This document shows, in pieces, positions 17,083-25,827 of a stretch of DNA of 64,000 bases. How positions within the stretch are numbered: position 1 is the first letter of the stretch; each line of letters starts with the position of its first letter. Position numbers and translations under genes: made by a program. This DNA comes from Tissierellia bacterium (GTDB lineage Bacteria > Bacillota > Clostridia > Tissierellales > Peptoniphilaceae). The stretch covers positions 1-64,000 of the forward strand of contig JAUNUQ010000003.1 of the NCBI GenBank assembly GCA_030538075.1. Reading direction: 5' to 3'. Under the pieces are notes generated by a model. That model ran no database searches. It was not told the origin of the DNA and saw nothing but the letters and a program-made list of their open reading frames with translations.

Positions 17083-17116
17083 CAGTCAGACCCGACAGGG
17101 ACAAGATAGGTGAAAT

Positions 17117-18661
17117 ATGAGTGAATATATCGTAGAATTCAAGAATATTACCAAGACCTTTCCAGGCATTGTGGCCAATGACAATATCTCTCTGGGGATC
17201 CAAGAGGGGGAGATCTTTGCAATACTAGGAGAAAATGGAGCGGGTAAGTCCGTTTTGATGAGTATGCTCTTTGGCATGTATGAACCGGATTCTGGAGAGA
17301 TTATCGTCAAGGGACAACCATTGACAGAGTTTTCTCCCAAACACTCTGCCAGTTTGAATATCGGCATGGTCCACCAGCATTTCAAGCTGGTGGAGAACTA
17401 TAGTATAGCGGAAAATATCGTCCTGGGCATGGAACCGAAGCGAAGCATCCTGGGATTCTTGCCTGCAGTAGACATCGACAAAGCCAATCGTGAGATCGAG
17501 GAATTATCCCAAAGATACGGCCTGGATGTGGACCCAAAAGCCGTCATAGAAGATGTGAATATCGCCACGCGGCAACGTGTGGAGATCCTGAAGATGCTCT
17601 ACCGAGAAGCTGAGATCATGATCTTTGACGAGCCCTCGGCCATATTAACTCCCCAGGAGATCGTCTATCTATTAAAGATCATTCAGGACCTGAAGGCGGC
17701 CGGTAAAACGATCATATTGATCACCCATAAACTGGAAGAAATCAAACAGGTTGCAGATCGGTTCGCCGTACTCAATCGGGGAAAGCTGGTTGCCATCCAG
17801 GATGTGGCAGATACTTCTACCAAAGAAATGGCCAGGTTAATGGTGGGTAGGGATGTGGATCTCACCCAGGACCCAGAGGACTCCCATCCAGGAAAGGTCG
17901 TATTGGAGGTCCATAATCTTCAGGTCAAAGATCGCGACGGCGTCGACCGAGTTAAGAATGTCAGCTTTAGCGTCCGGGAAGGGGAGATCTTCGCCATAGC
18001 GGGCGTATCGGGCAATGGGCAAAACGAATTAGCCGATGCCATCGCCGGGATGATCCCCATCACTGGGGGCCATATCCTTTTGGATAGCGTAGATATCACT
18101 GCCCATAGTATTCGGGGCAAAAAAGAGGCCGGCATAGCCTATATCCCAGAGGATCGACAGGGATATGGACTGGTGCTGGACTTTGATATCGCCGATAATC
18201 TGATTCTTAAGTCCTATTATCAGAAACCCTTTTCCTCAGGGGGGATCAAAGATCAAAAGGCCATTGAAGACTATGGGACTCGCCTCTCAGAGGAATATGA
18301 TATTCGCAGTAGCCGTGGCATTACCAGCGTCATGCGTTCGCTTTCAGGAGGGAATCAGCAAAAAGCCATACTCGCTCGAGAAATTGATCAGGATGGTAGA
18401 CTACTCATGTTCGTCCAGCCCACGAGGGGTCTGGACATCGGAGCCATTTCCAATACCTGGGATCAGATCAATCGAGAAAAACAGGAGGGACGGGGCGTAC
18501 TGCTCATCTCCTACGAGCTGGAGGAAGTCATGAGTCTGGCGGACCGAATCGGCGTAATCTACAGCGGTGAGATGCTGGCGATCCGAGAGCGCAGAGAGCT
18601 TACTAGAAACGAGATTGGAGAGTATATGATGGGGGTGAAGCGCGATGAAAAACAGGAATAA
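17117..18661 (+). CDS. ABC transporter ATPase, two NBDs (nucleoside import)
   Basis: A 514-residue fusion of two ATPase domains, as in NupA/YufO and sugar importers. The first domain has Walker A GENGAGKS (residues 38-45) and Walker B MIFDEPSA, but its signature is degenerate (NIATRQRVEI). The second domain has GNGQNEL in place of Walker A, so it lacks the lysine, but has a good LSGGNQQKAI signature. This asymmetry is usual in the family. It would power the two permeases encoded next. The gene overlaps the start of the first permease by 17 bases, indicating translational coupling. Confidence 0.92.
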   Translation: MSEYIVEFKNITKTFPGIVANDNISLGIQEGEIFAILGENGAGKSVLMSMLFGMYEPDSGEIIVKGQPLTEFSPKHSASLNIGMVHQHFKLVENYSIAENIVLGMEPKRSILGFLPAVDIDKANREIEELSQRYGLDVDPKAVIEDVNIATRQRVEILKMLYREAEIMIFDEPSAILTPQEIVYLLKIIQDLKAAGKTIILITHKLEEIKQVADRFAVLNRGKLVAIQDVADTSTKEMARLMVGRDVDLTQDPEDSHPGKVVLEVHNLQVKDRDGVDRVKNVSFSVREGEIFAIAGVSGNGQNELADAIAGMIPITGGHILLDSVDITAHSIRGKKEAGIAYIPEDRQGYGLVLDFDIADNLILKSYYQKPFSSGGIKDQKAIEDYGTRLSEEYDIRSSRGITSVMRSLSGGNQQKAILAREIDQDGRLLMFVQPTRGLDIGAISNTWDQINREKQEGRGVLLISYELEEVMSLADRIGVIYSGEMLAIRERRELTRNEIGEYMMGVKRDEKQE

Positions 18662-19802
18662 ACCATCCCAAATCAGTCTCGCTCTGGCAAAGATCCTCGG
18701 GGACGAAAAGCGGCAGAGCCTTAGCATTCCCCTATTTGCCATTTTTTTAAGCGTCCTCGCTGGGAGTATTGTCATCTTGCTCGTTGGAAAAAATCCCATC
18801 TCCGCGTATACCAGCCTCCTTCAGGGCTCTGGCATATTGCCAAAGGCCAACTATGCAGGTGGTACTGGGCAGTTGACAGACCTGACCAGCTTTTTGGACG
18901 CCCTCGCTCCCATGATCTTTGGGGCATTGGCGGTCATCATCGCCATGAAGGCAGGTCTATTCAATATCGGAGTATCGGGACAAATGCTCTTTGCCGGCTT
19001 TATCGCCACGGTGCTGATCGGTTATTCTGACCTCTCCGCAGTGCTGGCGAAACCTCTGGTGATCGTGGTGGGCATGATGGCAGGTGCCATCATCGGTGGA
19101 TTCATCGCATTGCTTAAATACCGTTTCAATATCAACGAGGTCGTCTCCTGCATTATGATCAACAATATCCTGCAGTATGTCATCTCGTATTTTATCAATA
19201 GCAATTATGTGAACCCGGTATCCAGACAGTCGCAATATATCAACGAAGCTAGCACATTGACCATCAAGGGGATCAATATGGGTGGTATAAGGGTGGACTT
19301 TCCCATCGCCATATTCTTGGCCCTGTTGGCCAGTTTTATCATCTTCTATCTACTGAAGAATATGACCTTAGGCTATGAGATCAAAGCGGTTGGAAGCAAC
19401 CGAAAAGCCGCTCAATACGCTGGGATCAATGTCGGGCGCACCCTGATCCTCACCATGATGATCAGTGGGGCTTTGGCTGGACTCGCAGGGGTGAGCTACT
19501 ATATGGGCTACTTTACATCCATCCAACCTAGGGCTCTATCATCCCTTGGCTTTGATGCGATCGCAACTGCGCTCTTGGCCAATAATAATCCATTGGGCGC
19601 CATCTTTTCATCGATTTTGGTCACCATCCTCTCCAAGGGTTCGGTATATATGAGCTCTCGAGTGGAGGTCGTCAAGGAGATCTCCGGGGTCATCACCGGC
19701 TTGATTCTACTGTTTAGTGCGACGGGTGTATTTATTAAGTACAAGATCAACCGAGCAGTAGAGCTTGCAGAAACGGAAAAGCGAGGTGAGATAGATGACT
19801 AA
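18645..19802 (+). CDS. ABC transporter permease (nucleoside import, 1)
   Basis: A 385-residue inner-membrane permease of the branched-chain/ribose/nucleoside (RbsC-like) class, the longer member of the NupP/YufP pair. It has a long N-terminal cytoplasmic segment, about eight to ten membrane helices, FNIGVSGQM and the cytoplasmic loop AVGSNRKAAQYAGIN that docks on the ATPase. Start and stop overlap both neighbours (ATPase and second permease), so the four genes form one translational unit. Confidence 0.92.
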   Translation: MKNRNKPSQISLALAKILGDEKRQSLSIPLFAIFLSVLAGSIVILLVGKNPISAYTSLLQGSGILPKANYAGGTGQLTDLTSFLDALAPMIFGALAVIIAMKAGLFNIGVSGQMLFAGFIATVLIGYSDLSAVLAKPLVIVVGMMAGAIIGGFIALLKYRFNINEVVSCIMINNILQYVISYFINSNYVNPVSRQSQYINEASTLTIKGINMGGIRVDFPIAIFLALLASFIIFYLLKNMTLGYEIKAVGSNRKAAQYAGINVGRTLILTMMISGALAGLAGVSYYMGYFTSIQPRALSSLGFDAIATALLANNNPLGAIFSSILVTILSKGSVYMSSRVEVVKEISGVITGLILLFSATGVFIKYKINRAVELAETEKRGEIDD

Positions 19803-20757
19803 ATTAATCGTAGACGGACTGGCCTTCGCATTTCCCCTTTTCATCATAGCCATTGGAGGGATTTACAGTGAGCGCAGCGGGATTACAAACCTGGCCCTAG
19901 AGGGCTTATTGGGCTTTGGTGCCTTCTTCGGCGCCTTGGCGGTGGTTCTGCTACAGATTGGCGCACCGGATTTGATCGCTAAGTACGGAATCTACCTGGC
20001 AATGATCTTTGCGATGATCGGTGGGATGCTCTTCGCCATCATCCATGGCGTGCTCTGTGTAGTGTTTAAGGCGAATCAGGTCATCTCTGGGGTCGTCATC
20101 AATATTCTGAGTGTCTCCCTGACCGAATTTCTCACCCGACAAATCAATCTACAGGTGTTCAACGGCCCCTCAAATAAGTTCCAATTAGGGGTCTCTCCCA
20201 GGTATTCTGTGCCGGTGTTATCGGAGATTCCGGTACTGGGAGGGCTTTTTAAGGACATCTATCCCTTTACGATCGGCATCATCCTCGTGGCTTTCCTATG
20301 CTATTATATTCTGGAGAAGACCACCTTTGGGATGCGTTTGCGAGCAGCAGGGGACAATCCCCATGCAGTGGATGCAGCTGGGGCAGATGTATCGAAGATC
20401 CGCTTTTTCGCTGTGCTGATCTCAGGTGCCCTGTCGGGCCTTGGGGGAATCAGCTTTGCCTATTCCATCTCCGCCAATTTCTCTGGCAGCGTGTATTCAG
20501 GCTTTGGCTATCTGGCGATCGCCGCATTGATCTTTGGCAACTGGAAGATCAAACCGACCCTGTTTGCAGCGCTCCTCTTTGGATTTGCACGAAGTGGGGG
20601 ATATTATCTGGCCCAAGTTCTCAAAATGGATGCCAGTTTTTCGGACATCATCATGATCCTGCCCTATGTATTGACCTTGATATTGCTCGTATTTTTCTCT
20701 AAGAATAACCGTCCTCCGAGGGCCCTCGGGGAGATCTATGATAAAGGAAAGAGATAG
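19795..20757 (+). CDS. ABC transporter permease (nucleoside import, 2)
   Basis: A 320-residue permease paired with the preceding one (NupQ/YufQ type). It starts with a SERSGITNLALEGLL segment characteristic of the shorter partner and carries the ATPase-docking loop AAGDNPHAVDAAGADVS. The start overlaps the upstream permease by eight bases. Together with the binding lipoprotein and ATPase it completes a nucleoside importer. Confidence 0.92.
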   Translation: MTKLIVDGLAFAFPLFIIAIGGIYSERSGITNLALEGLLGFGAFFGALAVVLLQIGAPDLIAKYGIYLAMIFAMIGGMLFAIIHGVLCVVFKANQVISGVVINILSVSLTEFLTRQINLQVFNGPSNKFQLGVSPRYSVPVLSEIPVLGGLFKDIYPFTIGIILVAFLCYYILEKTTFGMRLRAAGDNPHAVDAAGADVSKIRFFAVLISGALSGLGGISFAYSISANFSGSVYSGFGYLAIAALIFGNWKIKPTLFAALLFGFARSGGYYLAQVLKMDASFSDIIMILPYVLTLILLVFFSKNNRPPRALGEIYDKGKR

Positions 20758-20761
20758 CGCT

Positions 20762-21841
20762 ATGAATGAGACAATCAAACACTATGACACGGTGGATTTC
20801 AGTGGAGATGGAAATGCCCTGGCCATCATTGACCAGACGAAACTTCCAGGAGAGCTGATCATATTAGAGCTAGATACCGCTGAATCCATCTGGGAGGCCA
20901 TTCACAACCTCCGCGTTCGAGGAGCACCGGCAATTGGAGTCGCTGCAGCAATCGGGATTGCAGTCTTAATGAAAAAATCCGAAGCGAAAGAAGTCAGTGA
21001 ATTCGATCGTGAGTTCAATGAATACAAGGACTATTTGGAGACCTCGCGTCCAACGGCTGTCAATCTCTTTTGGGCCTTAGAGGAGATGAAGAAGGTATTA
21101 GACCGTCAAGACCTCGCAGGGGTCCCGGAGCGAAAGACAGCCCTGATCAGACGGGCGAAAGAACTTCGCGAAGAGGATATCGACGTCTGCAAACGAATTG
21201 GTGAATACGGCCTCACTCTGCTCAAAGAGGGGGACGGCATTCTGACCCACTGCAATGCCGGGAGCTTGGCCACTGTGAAATACGGAACCGCCACCTCCCC
21301 CATGTATCTCGCCCATGAAAAAGGCATGAAGATCCACGTGTTTGCCGATGAGACCAGGCCTCTTCTACAGGGGGCAAGGCTTACCGCCTTTGAGCTCCAC
21401 AATGCGGGAATTGATACCACCCTGATCTGTGACAATATGTCCCAGACGGTCATGCGAAATGGCTGGGTGAATATCGTCTTTGTCGGCTGTGACCGGGTTG
21501 CGTTGAATGGAGACGCCTGCAATAAGATCGGGACCTCAATGGTCGCCTTAGCCGCCAAGCGCAATGGCGTCCCCTTCTATGTCTGCGCTCCAACCTCCAC
21601 CATCGACTTCGAAACGAAGACCGGGGAGGAGATCGAAATCGAAGAGCGGAAACCAGAAGAGGTGACCGAGATGTGGTATCGTGAACCTATGGCCCCAAAT
21701 GGCGTCAAAGTCTACAATCCCGCCTTCGATGTCACCGATCATGACCTGATAACCGGCATTATCACCGAGTATGGAATTCTGCGCCCGCCTTACCAGGAGG
21801 CGCTGGAAAAACTGAGGGATCAGATCCGGTCAAGGGAATAG
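20762..21841 (+). CDS. mtnA: S-methyl-5-thioribose-1-phosphate isomerase
   Basis: Isomerises methylthioribose-1-phosphate to methylthioribulose-1-phosphate in methionine/MTA salvage. The 359-residue protein has the family motifs RGAPAIG, THCNAGSLAT with the catalytic cysteine, ETRPLLQGARLTA and GCDRVALNGDACNKIGT with the catalytic aspartate. I prefer the ATG at 20762; an in-frame ATG at 20738 overlaps the permease gene and would add eight residues. Co-transcribed with the nucleoside importer, which supports import of thiomethyl or deoxy nucleosides. No MTR kinase or mtnBCD genes are nearby; a second, divergent family member lies at 32522. Confidence 0.92.
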   Translation: MNETIKHYDTVDFSGDGNALAIIDQTKLPGELIILELDTAESIWEAIHNLRVRGAPAIGVAAAIGIAVLMKKSEAKEVSEFDREFNEYKDYLETSRPTAVNLFWALEEMKKVLDRQDLAGVPERKTALIRRAKELREEDIDVCKRIGEYGLTLLKEGDGILTHCNAGSLATVKYGTATSPMYLAHEKGMKIHVFADETRPLLQGARLTAFELHNAGIDTTLICDNMSQTVMRNGWVNIVFVGCDRVALNGDACNKIGTSMVALAAKRNGVPFYVCAPTSTIDFETKTGEEIEIEERKPEEVTEMWYREPMAPNGVKVYNPAFDVTDHDLITGIITEYGILRPPYQEALEKLRDQIRSRE

Positions 21842-21846
21842 AGGGT

Positions 21847-21881
21847 TGACCCCAGTGGTTCTACTACTGGGGTCATTTTGT
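21847..21881 (+). terminator. Terminator after mtnA operon
   Basis: TGACCCCAGT / ACTGGGGTCA hairpin followed by TTTTG. Confidence 0.8.
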
Positions 21882-21985
21882 CGGATATTGCCTTGGAATC
21901 TGATTGGATGATCATATGAAAATGCAGTATTATTAAAGCAGTGGTAAAGAAAGAAATACTTAAGGCCAGTATAGAGAGGGGATCA

Positions 21986-22930
21986 ATGACAGATTATCAG
22001 TCCGAGTTACAGATCGTGCAAGAGAAAGTGATGCGAAAGTCGAAAGTGGAATCGATGCTAAAGAGCCTAGAGTCCCAATTGGAGGACCTCCAGACTGAAG
22101 AACAGCGGCTGGGGGAGATACGAGAGCAGGAGCAGATGGAACTGGATCGACTGGAAAAGGGAGGATTGGCCGCTTTTTTCTATTCCCTTTCTGGAAGTCG
22201 GGAAGAGCGAATCGAAGAGGGAAAACTGGAGGCATACGCTGCCTTAGTCAAGCATGAATCGGCCGTCAAACAAATCGAAGAGATTCAAAGGGAGAAAGAG
22301 ACTCTGAAGGCAGAACTAGTCGGACTCTTGGGAATTGAAGAGAAATTTGATGGTCTTATTGCTGAGAGGAGAACGCAGATCATACGGGAAGACCCAGAGG
22401 GAGCAGAAGAGATCTTAGCAATAGAAAGACAGGCTGGCCTTGCTGTGGCAATGGAGGGGGAAATCGAAGAGGCTATCGCTGCAGGGGGTCAGGTCTTAGA
22501 GCAAATCAATCGCATTGAAGAGGAGCTCAGCAGTGCAGCAGGCTGGGGAACTTGGGATCTACTTGGAGGTGGATTGATTACGACCTTTGCTAAACACTCC
22601 CATCTCGACGATGCCCAAGCTCAGGTCGACGATCTCCAAGAGCTCCTGCGGCAGTATCATCTGGAGCTGACGGATGTGTCCTTGGACGGGGAGATTCAGG
22701 TTCAGATTGATGGGTTTTTGCGATTTGCAGACTATTTCTTTGATGGCTTGATCGCAGACTGGGCGGTGCTAGGTCGTATCCATCAATCCCAAGAAGAAAT
22801 ACAATCTCTACGATTAAAAGTGGATCAGATTCAAGGGCAATTGGAAAGTAGGAGATTGGAAGTGGTTGAAGAAGTAGAAGAACTCAGAATTCGAAGAGAA
22901 GAAATGATTATGGATATTAGGCCTTTGTGA
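21986..22930 (+). CDS. Coiled-coil protein of unknown function
   Basis: A 314-residue, strongly charged protein, mostly predicted helix with two long coiled-coil stretches (about residues 5-110 and 265-310). A short glycine-rich, less polar stretch near residues 190-205 (TWDLLGGGLITTFAKHS) interrupts them, and this block looks like the conserved signature of a small Bacillota family, though I cannot name it. No signal peptide or clear membrane helix, so probably cytoplasmic. The ATG at 21986 follows AGAGAGGGG; an upstream in-frame start lacks a ribosome site. It stands alone between the mtnA terminator and glycerate kinase. Confidence 0.8.
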   Translation: MTDYQSELQIVQEKVMRKSKVESMLKSLESQLEDLQTEEQRLGEIREQEQMELDRLEKGGLAAFFYSLSGSREERIEEGKLEAYAALVKHESAVKQIEEIQREKETLKAELVGLLGIEEKFDGLIAERRTQIIREDPEGAEEILAIERQAGLAVAMEGEIEEAIAAGGQVLEQINRIEEELSSAAGWGTWDLLGGGLITTFAKHSHLDDAQAQVDDLQELLRQYHLELTDVSLDGEIQVQIDGFLRFADYFFDGLIADWAVLGRIHQSQEEIQSLRLKVDQIQGQLESRRLEVVEEVEELRIRREEMIMDIRPL

Positions 22931-23001
22931 TGCCTACAATGGCAAAATGGTCTGATCTTCAATTGTAAACCAAATGATCTTCACTTGGTAGGAGGGAAAT
23001 C

Positions 23002-24159
23002 ATGAACCACTTGAAAATCTTACTCGCTTCGGACTCCTTCAAGGGGAGCGCATCCTCCCAGGAAGTGACGGCGGCTTTGGAAAAGGGGATCCGCCGTGTC
23101 TACCCACAAGCGGAAATCCACCGAATGGGATTGGCGGATGGAGGGGAGGGAACCACCGACGTATTAGTGGAATCCCTCGGAGGCACCAAAAGGTTCTATA
23201 TGGTGCAGGATCCCCTTGGCCGACCGGTCCCCGCCAAGCTTGGAATCCTTCCGAATGGAGTAGTCGTCATGGAGATGGCCGAGGCTTCTGGACTTCAGCT
23301 CCTTACACTGGAAGAGCGAAGTCCCTATCATGCATCGACTTACGGAACGGGACAGCTGCTTCGTCATGCCCTCGATCTGGATCCACGCCGTATCTATATT
23401 GGAATTGGTGGTTCGGCGACGAATGACGGGGGAGGGGGAATGGCCCAAGCCCTTGGAGCTCGCCTCCTCGATGAAAAGGGGGAGGAGATTGAACCGGGGG
23501 TAAATGGCCTTCAAAATCTAGTGACCATTGACCCATCCAATCTGGATAAACGTCTGATGGACACACAGATCATCATTCTCTCTGATGTGGAGAATCTCCT
23601 ATGTGGGCTGGAGGGTGCCTCCTATATTTATGGGCCCCAGAAAGGGGCGACGAGGGCAGATCTGCCCGTATTCGATGGGATTCTCTGCCGCTACGGAAGG
23701 CTTCTAGAAGAGACATTTCAACTGGACATCCTACAGAGGCCAGGTTCTGGAGCTGCTGGAGGATTGGGCGCCGGGCTCATGGCCTTTACAAGAGCCAAGT
23801 CCGTCTCGGGCACCCAGACGATTATGGAGTTGACGGGTCTTGAGGAGAAGATCAAGGAAGTGGACCTGGTGATTACGGGAGAGGGCCGAATGGATGCCCA
23901 GTCCTCTTATGGAAAAGCGCCGATTGGAGTTGCTTTGCTCGCCAAGAGACATGGCAAGAAAGTGATTGCCGTCGTCGGCAGCTCTGGCAGGGACCTGTCC
24001 ACCATCTATGAGCGAGGAGTTGACCTAGTACTCGATATCATCGACGAGCCGATGGAACTGGACGATGCGATGAAAAATGTGACTTCGCTCTTGATCAAGG
24101 CAGGGGAATCGGCGATTCGCGCCTTTTTGCTGGGACAACCCATTCAAGGAAGCAGATAA
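23002..24159 (+). CDS. glxK: Glycerate kinase
   Basis: Phosphorylates D-glycerate (GarK/GlxK family, usually giving 2-phosphoglycerate), feeding glycolysis. The 385-residue protein matches the family in length and shows DSFKGSASSQEV at the N-terminus, GLADGGEGTTD, and IGGSATNDGGGGMAQALGA, the conserved glycine-rich block. The ATG follows GGAGGG. It is followed by its own terminator. No other glyoxylate or galactarate gene is in the neighbourhood, so its substrate source is unclear. The exact symbol (glxK versus garK) is conventional. Confidence 0.92.
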   Translation: MNHLKILLASDSFKGSASSQEVTAALEKGIRRVYPQAEIHRMGLADGGEGTTDVLVESLGGTKRFYMVQDPLGRPVPAKLGILPNGVVVMEMAEASGLQLLTLEERSPYHASTYGTGQLLRHALDLDPRRIYIGIGGSATNDGGGGMAQALGARLLDEKGEEIEPGVNGLQNLVTIDPSNLDKRLMDTQIIILSDVENLLCGLEGASYIYGPQKGATRADLPVFDGILCRYGRLLEETFQLDILQRPGSGAAGGLGAGLMAFTRAKSVSGTQTIMELTGLEEKIKEVDLVITGEGRMDAQSSYGKAPIGVALLAKRHGKKVIAVVGSSGRDLSTIYERGVDLVLDIIDEPMELDDAMKNVTSLLIKAGESAIRAFLLGQPIQGSR

Positions 24160-24198
24160 GGTCTATAGAGAACTCCCTTCTGTCAGCATGGACAAGAG

Positions 24199-24246
24199 GA
24201 GCACTACTTGTATGAATATACAGGTAGTGCTCGTTTCTTTTTTTAA
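24199..24246 (+). terminator. Terminator between convergent glycerate kinase and Lrp genes
   Basis: GAGCACTAC / GTAGTGCTC arms followed by GTTTCTTTTTTT. Confidence 0.8.
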
Positions 24247-24254
24247 AGGGGGAT

Positions 24255-24680
24255 TTAAAATACCTTATTATCAAATAGCACCGATAAGACAATGGAGGTA
24301 TTCGTGCTGCCGTTTAACTTGATGTCATCGATGAGTTCTTCCAGTTCAGCCGTGTCGTGAACATAGACGTGGAGTATTGCATTGAACTGACCGATGACGC
24401 GGTAATGGGAGTAGATCAACGGGGAACTGGCACAAAATTCATAGAAGGGCTTTTCGCGATTGTGCAGGATATTCACTCCGATAAAAGCCTCCAAGCTCTT
24501 GCCGACGCAGCGTGGGTCAATGATGGTCCGATACCCTAAGATGATCCCCGCATCCTCGAGTTTGTGGATCCGTTCCGCCGTGGCCGGGGAGCTCAACCCC
24601 ACTTTGTCACCGATGGACTTGACGGTGGCTCGGCCGTTGTTCTGTAGTATGGTGAGAATTTTTTGATCGATGGAATCCAT
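24255..24680 (-). CDS. Lrp/AsnC family transcriptional regulator
   Basis: A 141-residue regulator with an N-terminal helix-turn-helix (VKSIGDKVGLSSPATAERI) and a C-terminal RAM ligand-binding domain, which binds amino acids and assembles into dimers and octamers. It is divergent from the agmatinase - AGCS symporter - asparaginase genes and probably controls them and itself. A 7-bp inverted repeat in the gap at 24719 is a candidate site. The ligand is likely an amino acid but cannot be named. Confidence 0.92.
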   Translation of the reverse strand: MDSIDQKILTILQNNGRATVKSIGDKVGLSSPATAERIHKLEDAGIILGYRTIIDPRCVGKSLEAFIGVNILHNREKPFYEFCASSPLIYSHYRVIGQFNAILHVYVHDTAELEELIDDIKLNGSTNTSIVLSVLFDNKVF

Positions 24681-24718
24681 GGCGACCTCCTAGATAAAAT
24701 AGGCAGTAATTGTAGTTT

Positions 24719-24735
24719 GCCTAATATAATTAGGC
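24719..24735. promoter_or_regulatory. Inverted repeat, candidate Lrp-family operator
   Basis: GCCTAAT ATA ATTAGGC: perfect 7-bp arms with a 3-nt AT centre, 39 bases upstream of the Lrp-type gene and about 100 upstream of agmatinase. Lrp-family sites are AT-rich dyads of about this size. Confidence 0.5.
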
Positions 24736-24833
24736 GTTTACGCGGGACTGCTTTAGAGTAAGTCTGTAAAAGTTTATGAATATCAATTATAATAATAATA
24801 CAATACATTTTTCATTCTGAAAAGGGGGATTTT

Positions 24834-25769
24834 ATGAACAAGCTAAATCAGCCGATTACGGGGATTTGCTCCTTTGCAAAATATCCGATATGCACGGACC
24901 TTGAGCAATTGGATGCGGATATTGCCATCTTGGGCGTGCCCTATGATACGGGAGTAGGGTTTTTGAGTGGTGCAAGGTTAGGACCGCGCCGTATTCGAGA
25001 GGTGTCTACGCATTATGCCAGAGGGGATGTGGGATTTTATGACCCAGACTCCCAGACACAGCTACTGGCAGCGCCCATCAAGATCGTTGACTGCGGTGAT
25101 GCGGATGTCCTCCACGGCGAGATCGAATACTCCTTCGATGCCATCGAATCCGCAGTGCGCCAGATCCTAAAGAGGGGGGCTATTCCTGGGATAATGGGAG
25201 GAGACCACTCCATTACCATTCCCATTGGAAGGGCTTTGGAAGAAGCCGGAGAGGATATCTGCATCATTCAATTCGATGCCCATCTGGATTGGACAAATAA
25301 TGTCGGTCCACAGAATATGGGCAACGGGAGCCCTATGCGCAGGCTCTCTGAGATGCCACATATCGGCAAGATGGTCCAAATCGGACTGCGTGGATTGGGA
25401 TCCAGCCGAAGAGAGGACTTTGAAGATGCAATGGCCTATGGCTCCGAATTGGTGACCGCCAAGGAGCTACATAAAGAGGGCGTAGAAGCCGTGCTTGCAA
25501 GGATTCCAAAAGCGGAGAAATACTATCTATCCATCGACATCGATGGCTATGATATGTCCATCGCACCGGGTGTCGGCTCCCCATCACCAGGTGGGATGTA
25601 TTATGATGAGGTGACACAAATGCTCGAGGAGATCTGTAAGATGGGTGAGATCGTCGGCTTTGATATGGTCGAAGTGGCGCCGCAATACGATCCCACGGCC
25701 ATTACTACCCGTTTGGCGGCCATGACGATGCTCCATTTGATGGCCCATATCATGAAGAACAAGAACTGA
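24834..25769 (+). CDS. speB: Agmatinase/ureohydrolase family protein
   Basis: A 311-residue arginase-fold enzyme; agmatinases hydrolyse agmatine to putrescine and urea with two Mn2+ ions. The metal-binding motifs are present: GGDHSIT, FDAHLDW and SIDIDGYD, the last in a slightly unusual form (SIDIDVLDP is common). The product could be agmatinase, guanidinobutyrase or another guanidino-hydrolase; sequence reading does not decide. AAAGGGGG precedes the ATG. It leads a cluster with an amino-acid symporter and an asparaginase and faces an Lrp-type regulator, pointing to guanidino-compound or amino-acid catabolism. Confidence 0.85.
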   Translation: MNKLNQPITGICSFAKYPICTDLEQLDADIAILGVPYDTGVGFLSGARLGPRRIREVSTHYARGDVGFYDPDSQTQLLAAPIKIVDCGDADVLHGEIEYSFDAIESAVRQILKRGAIPGIMGGDHSITIPIGRALEEAGEDICIIQFDAHLDWTNNVGPQNMGNGSPMRRLSEMPHIGKMVQIGLRGLGSSRREDFEDAMAYGSELVTAKELHKEGVEAVLARIPKAEKYYLSIDIDGYDMSIAPGVGSPSPGGMYYDEVTQMLEEICKMGEIVGFDMVEVAPQYDPTAITTRLAAMTMLHLMAHIMKNKN

Positions 25770-25827
25770 GAACCACCGTTTTCCCTGTGAAGCGTCTGCA
25801 ATCATCATTTAGAGAAGGAGTGGTATA

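Noticed and set aside
18401..18799. Long minus-strand open frame across the ATPase-permease junction
   Set aside because: Lies entirely opposite two well-supported genes, has no family resemblance, and is explained by their codon use.
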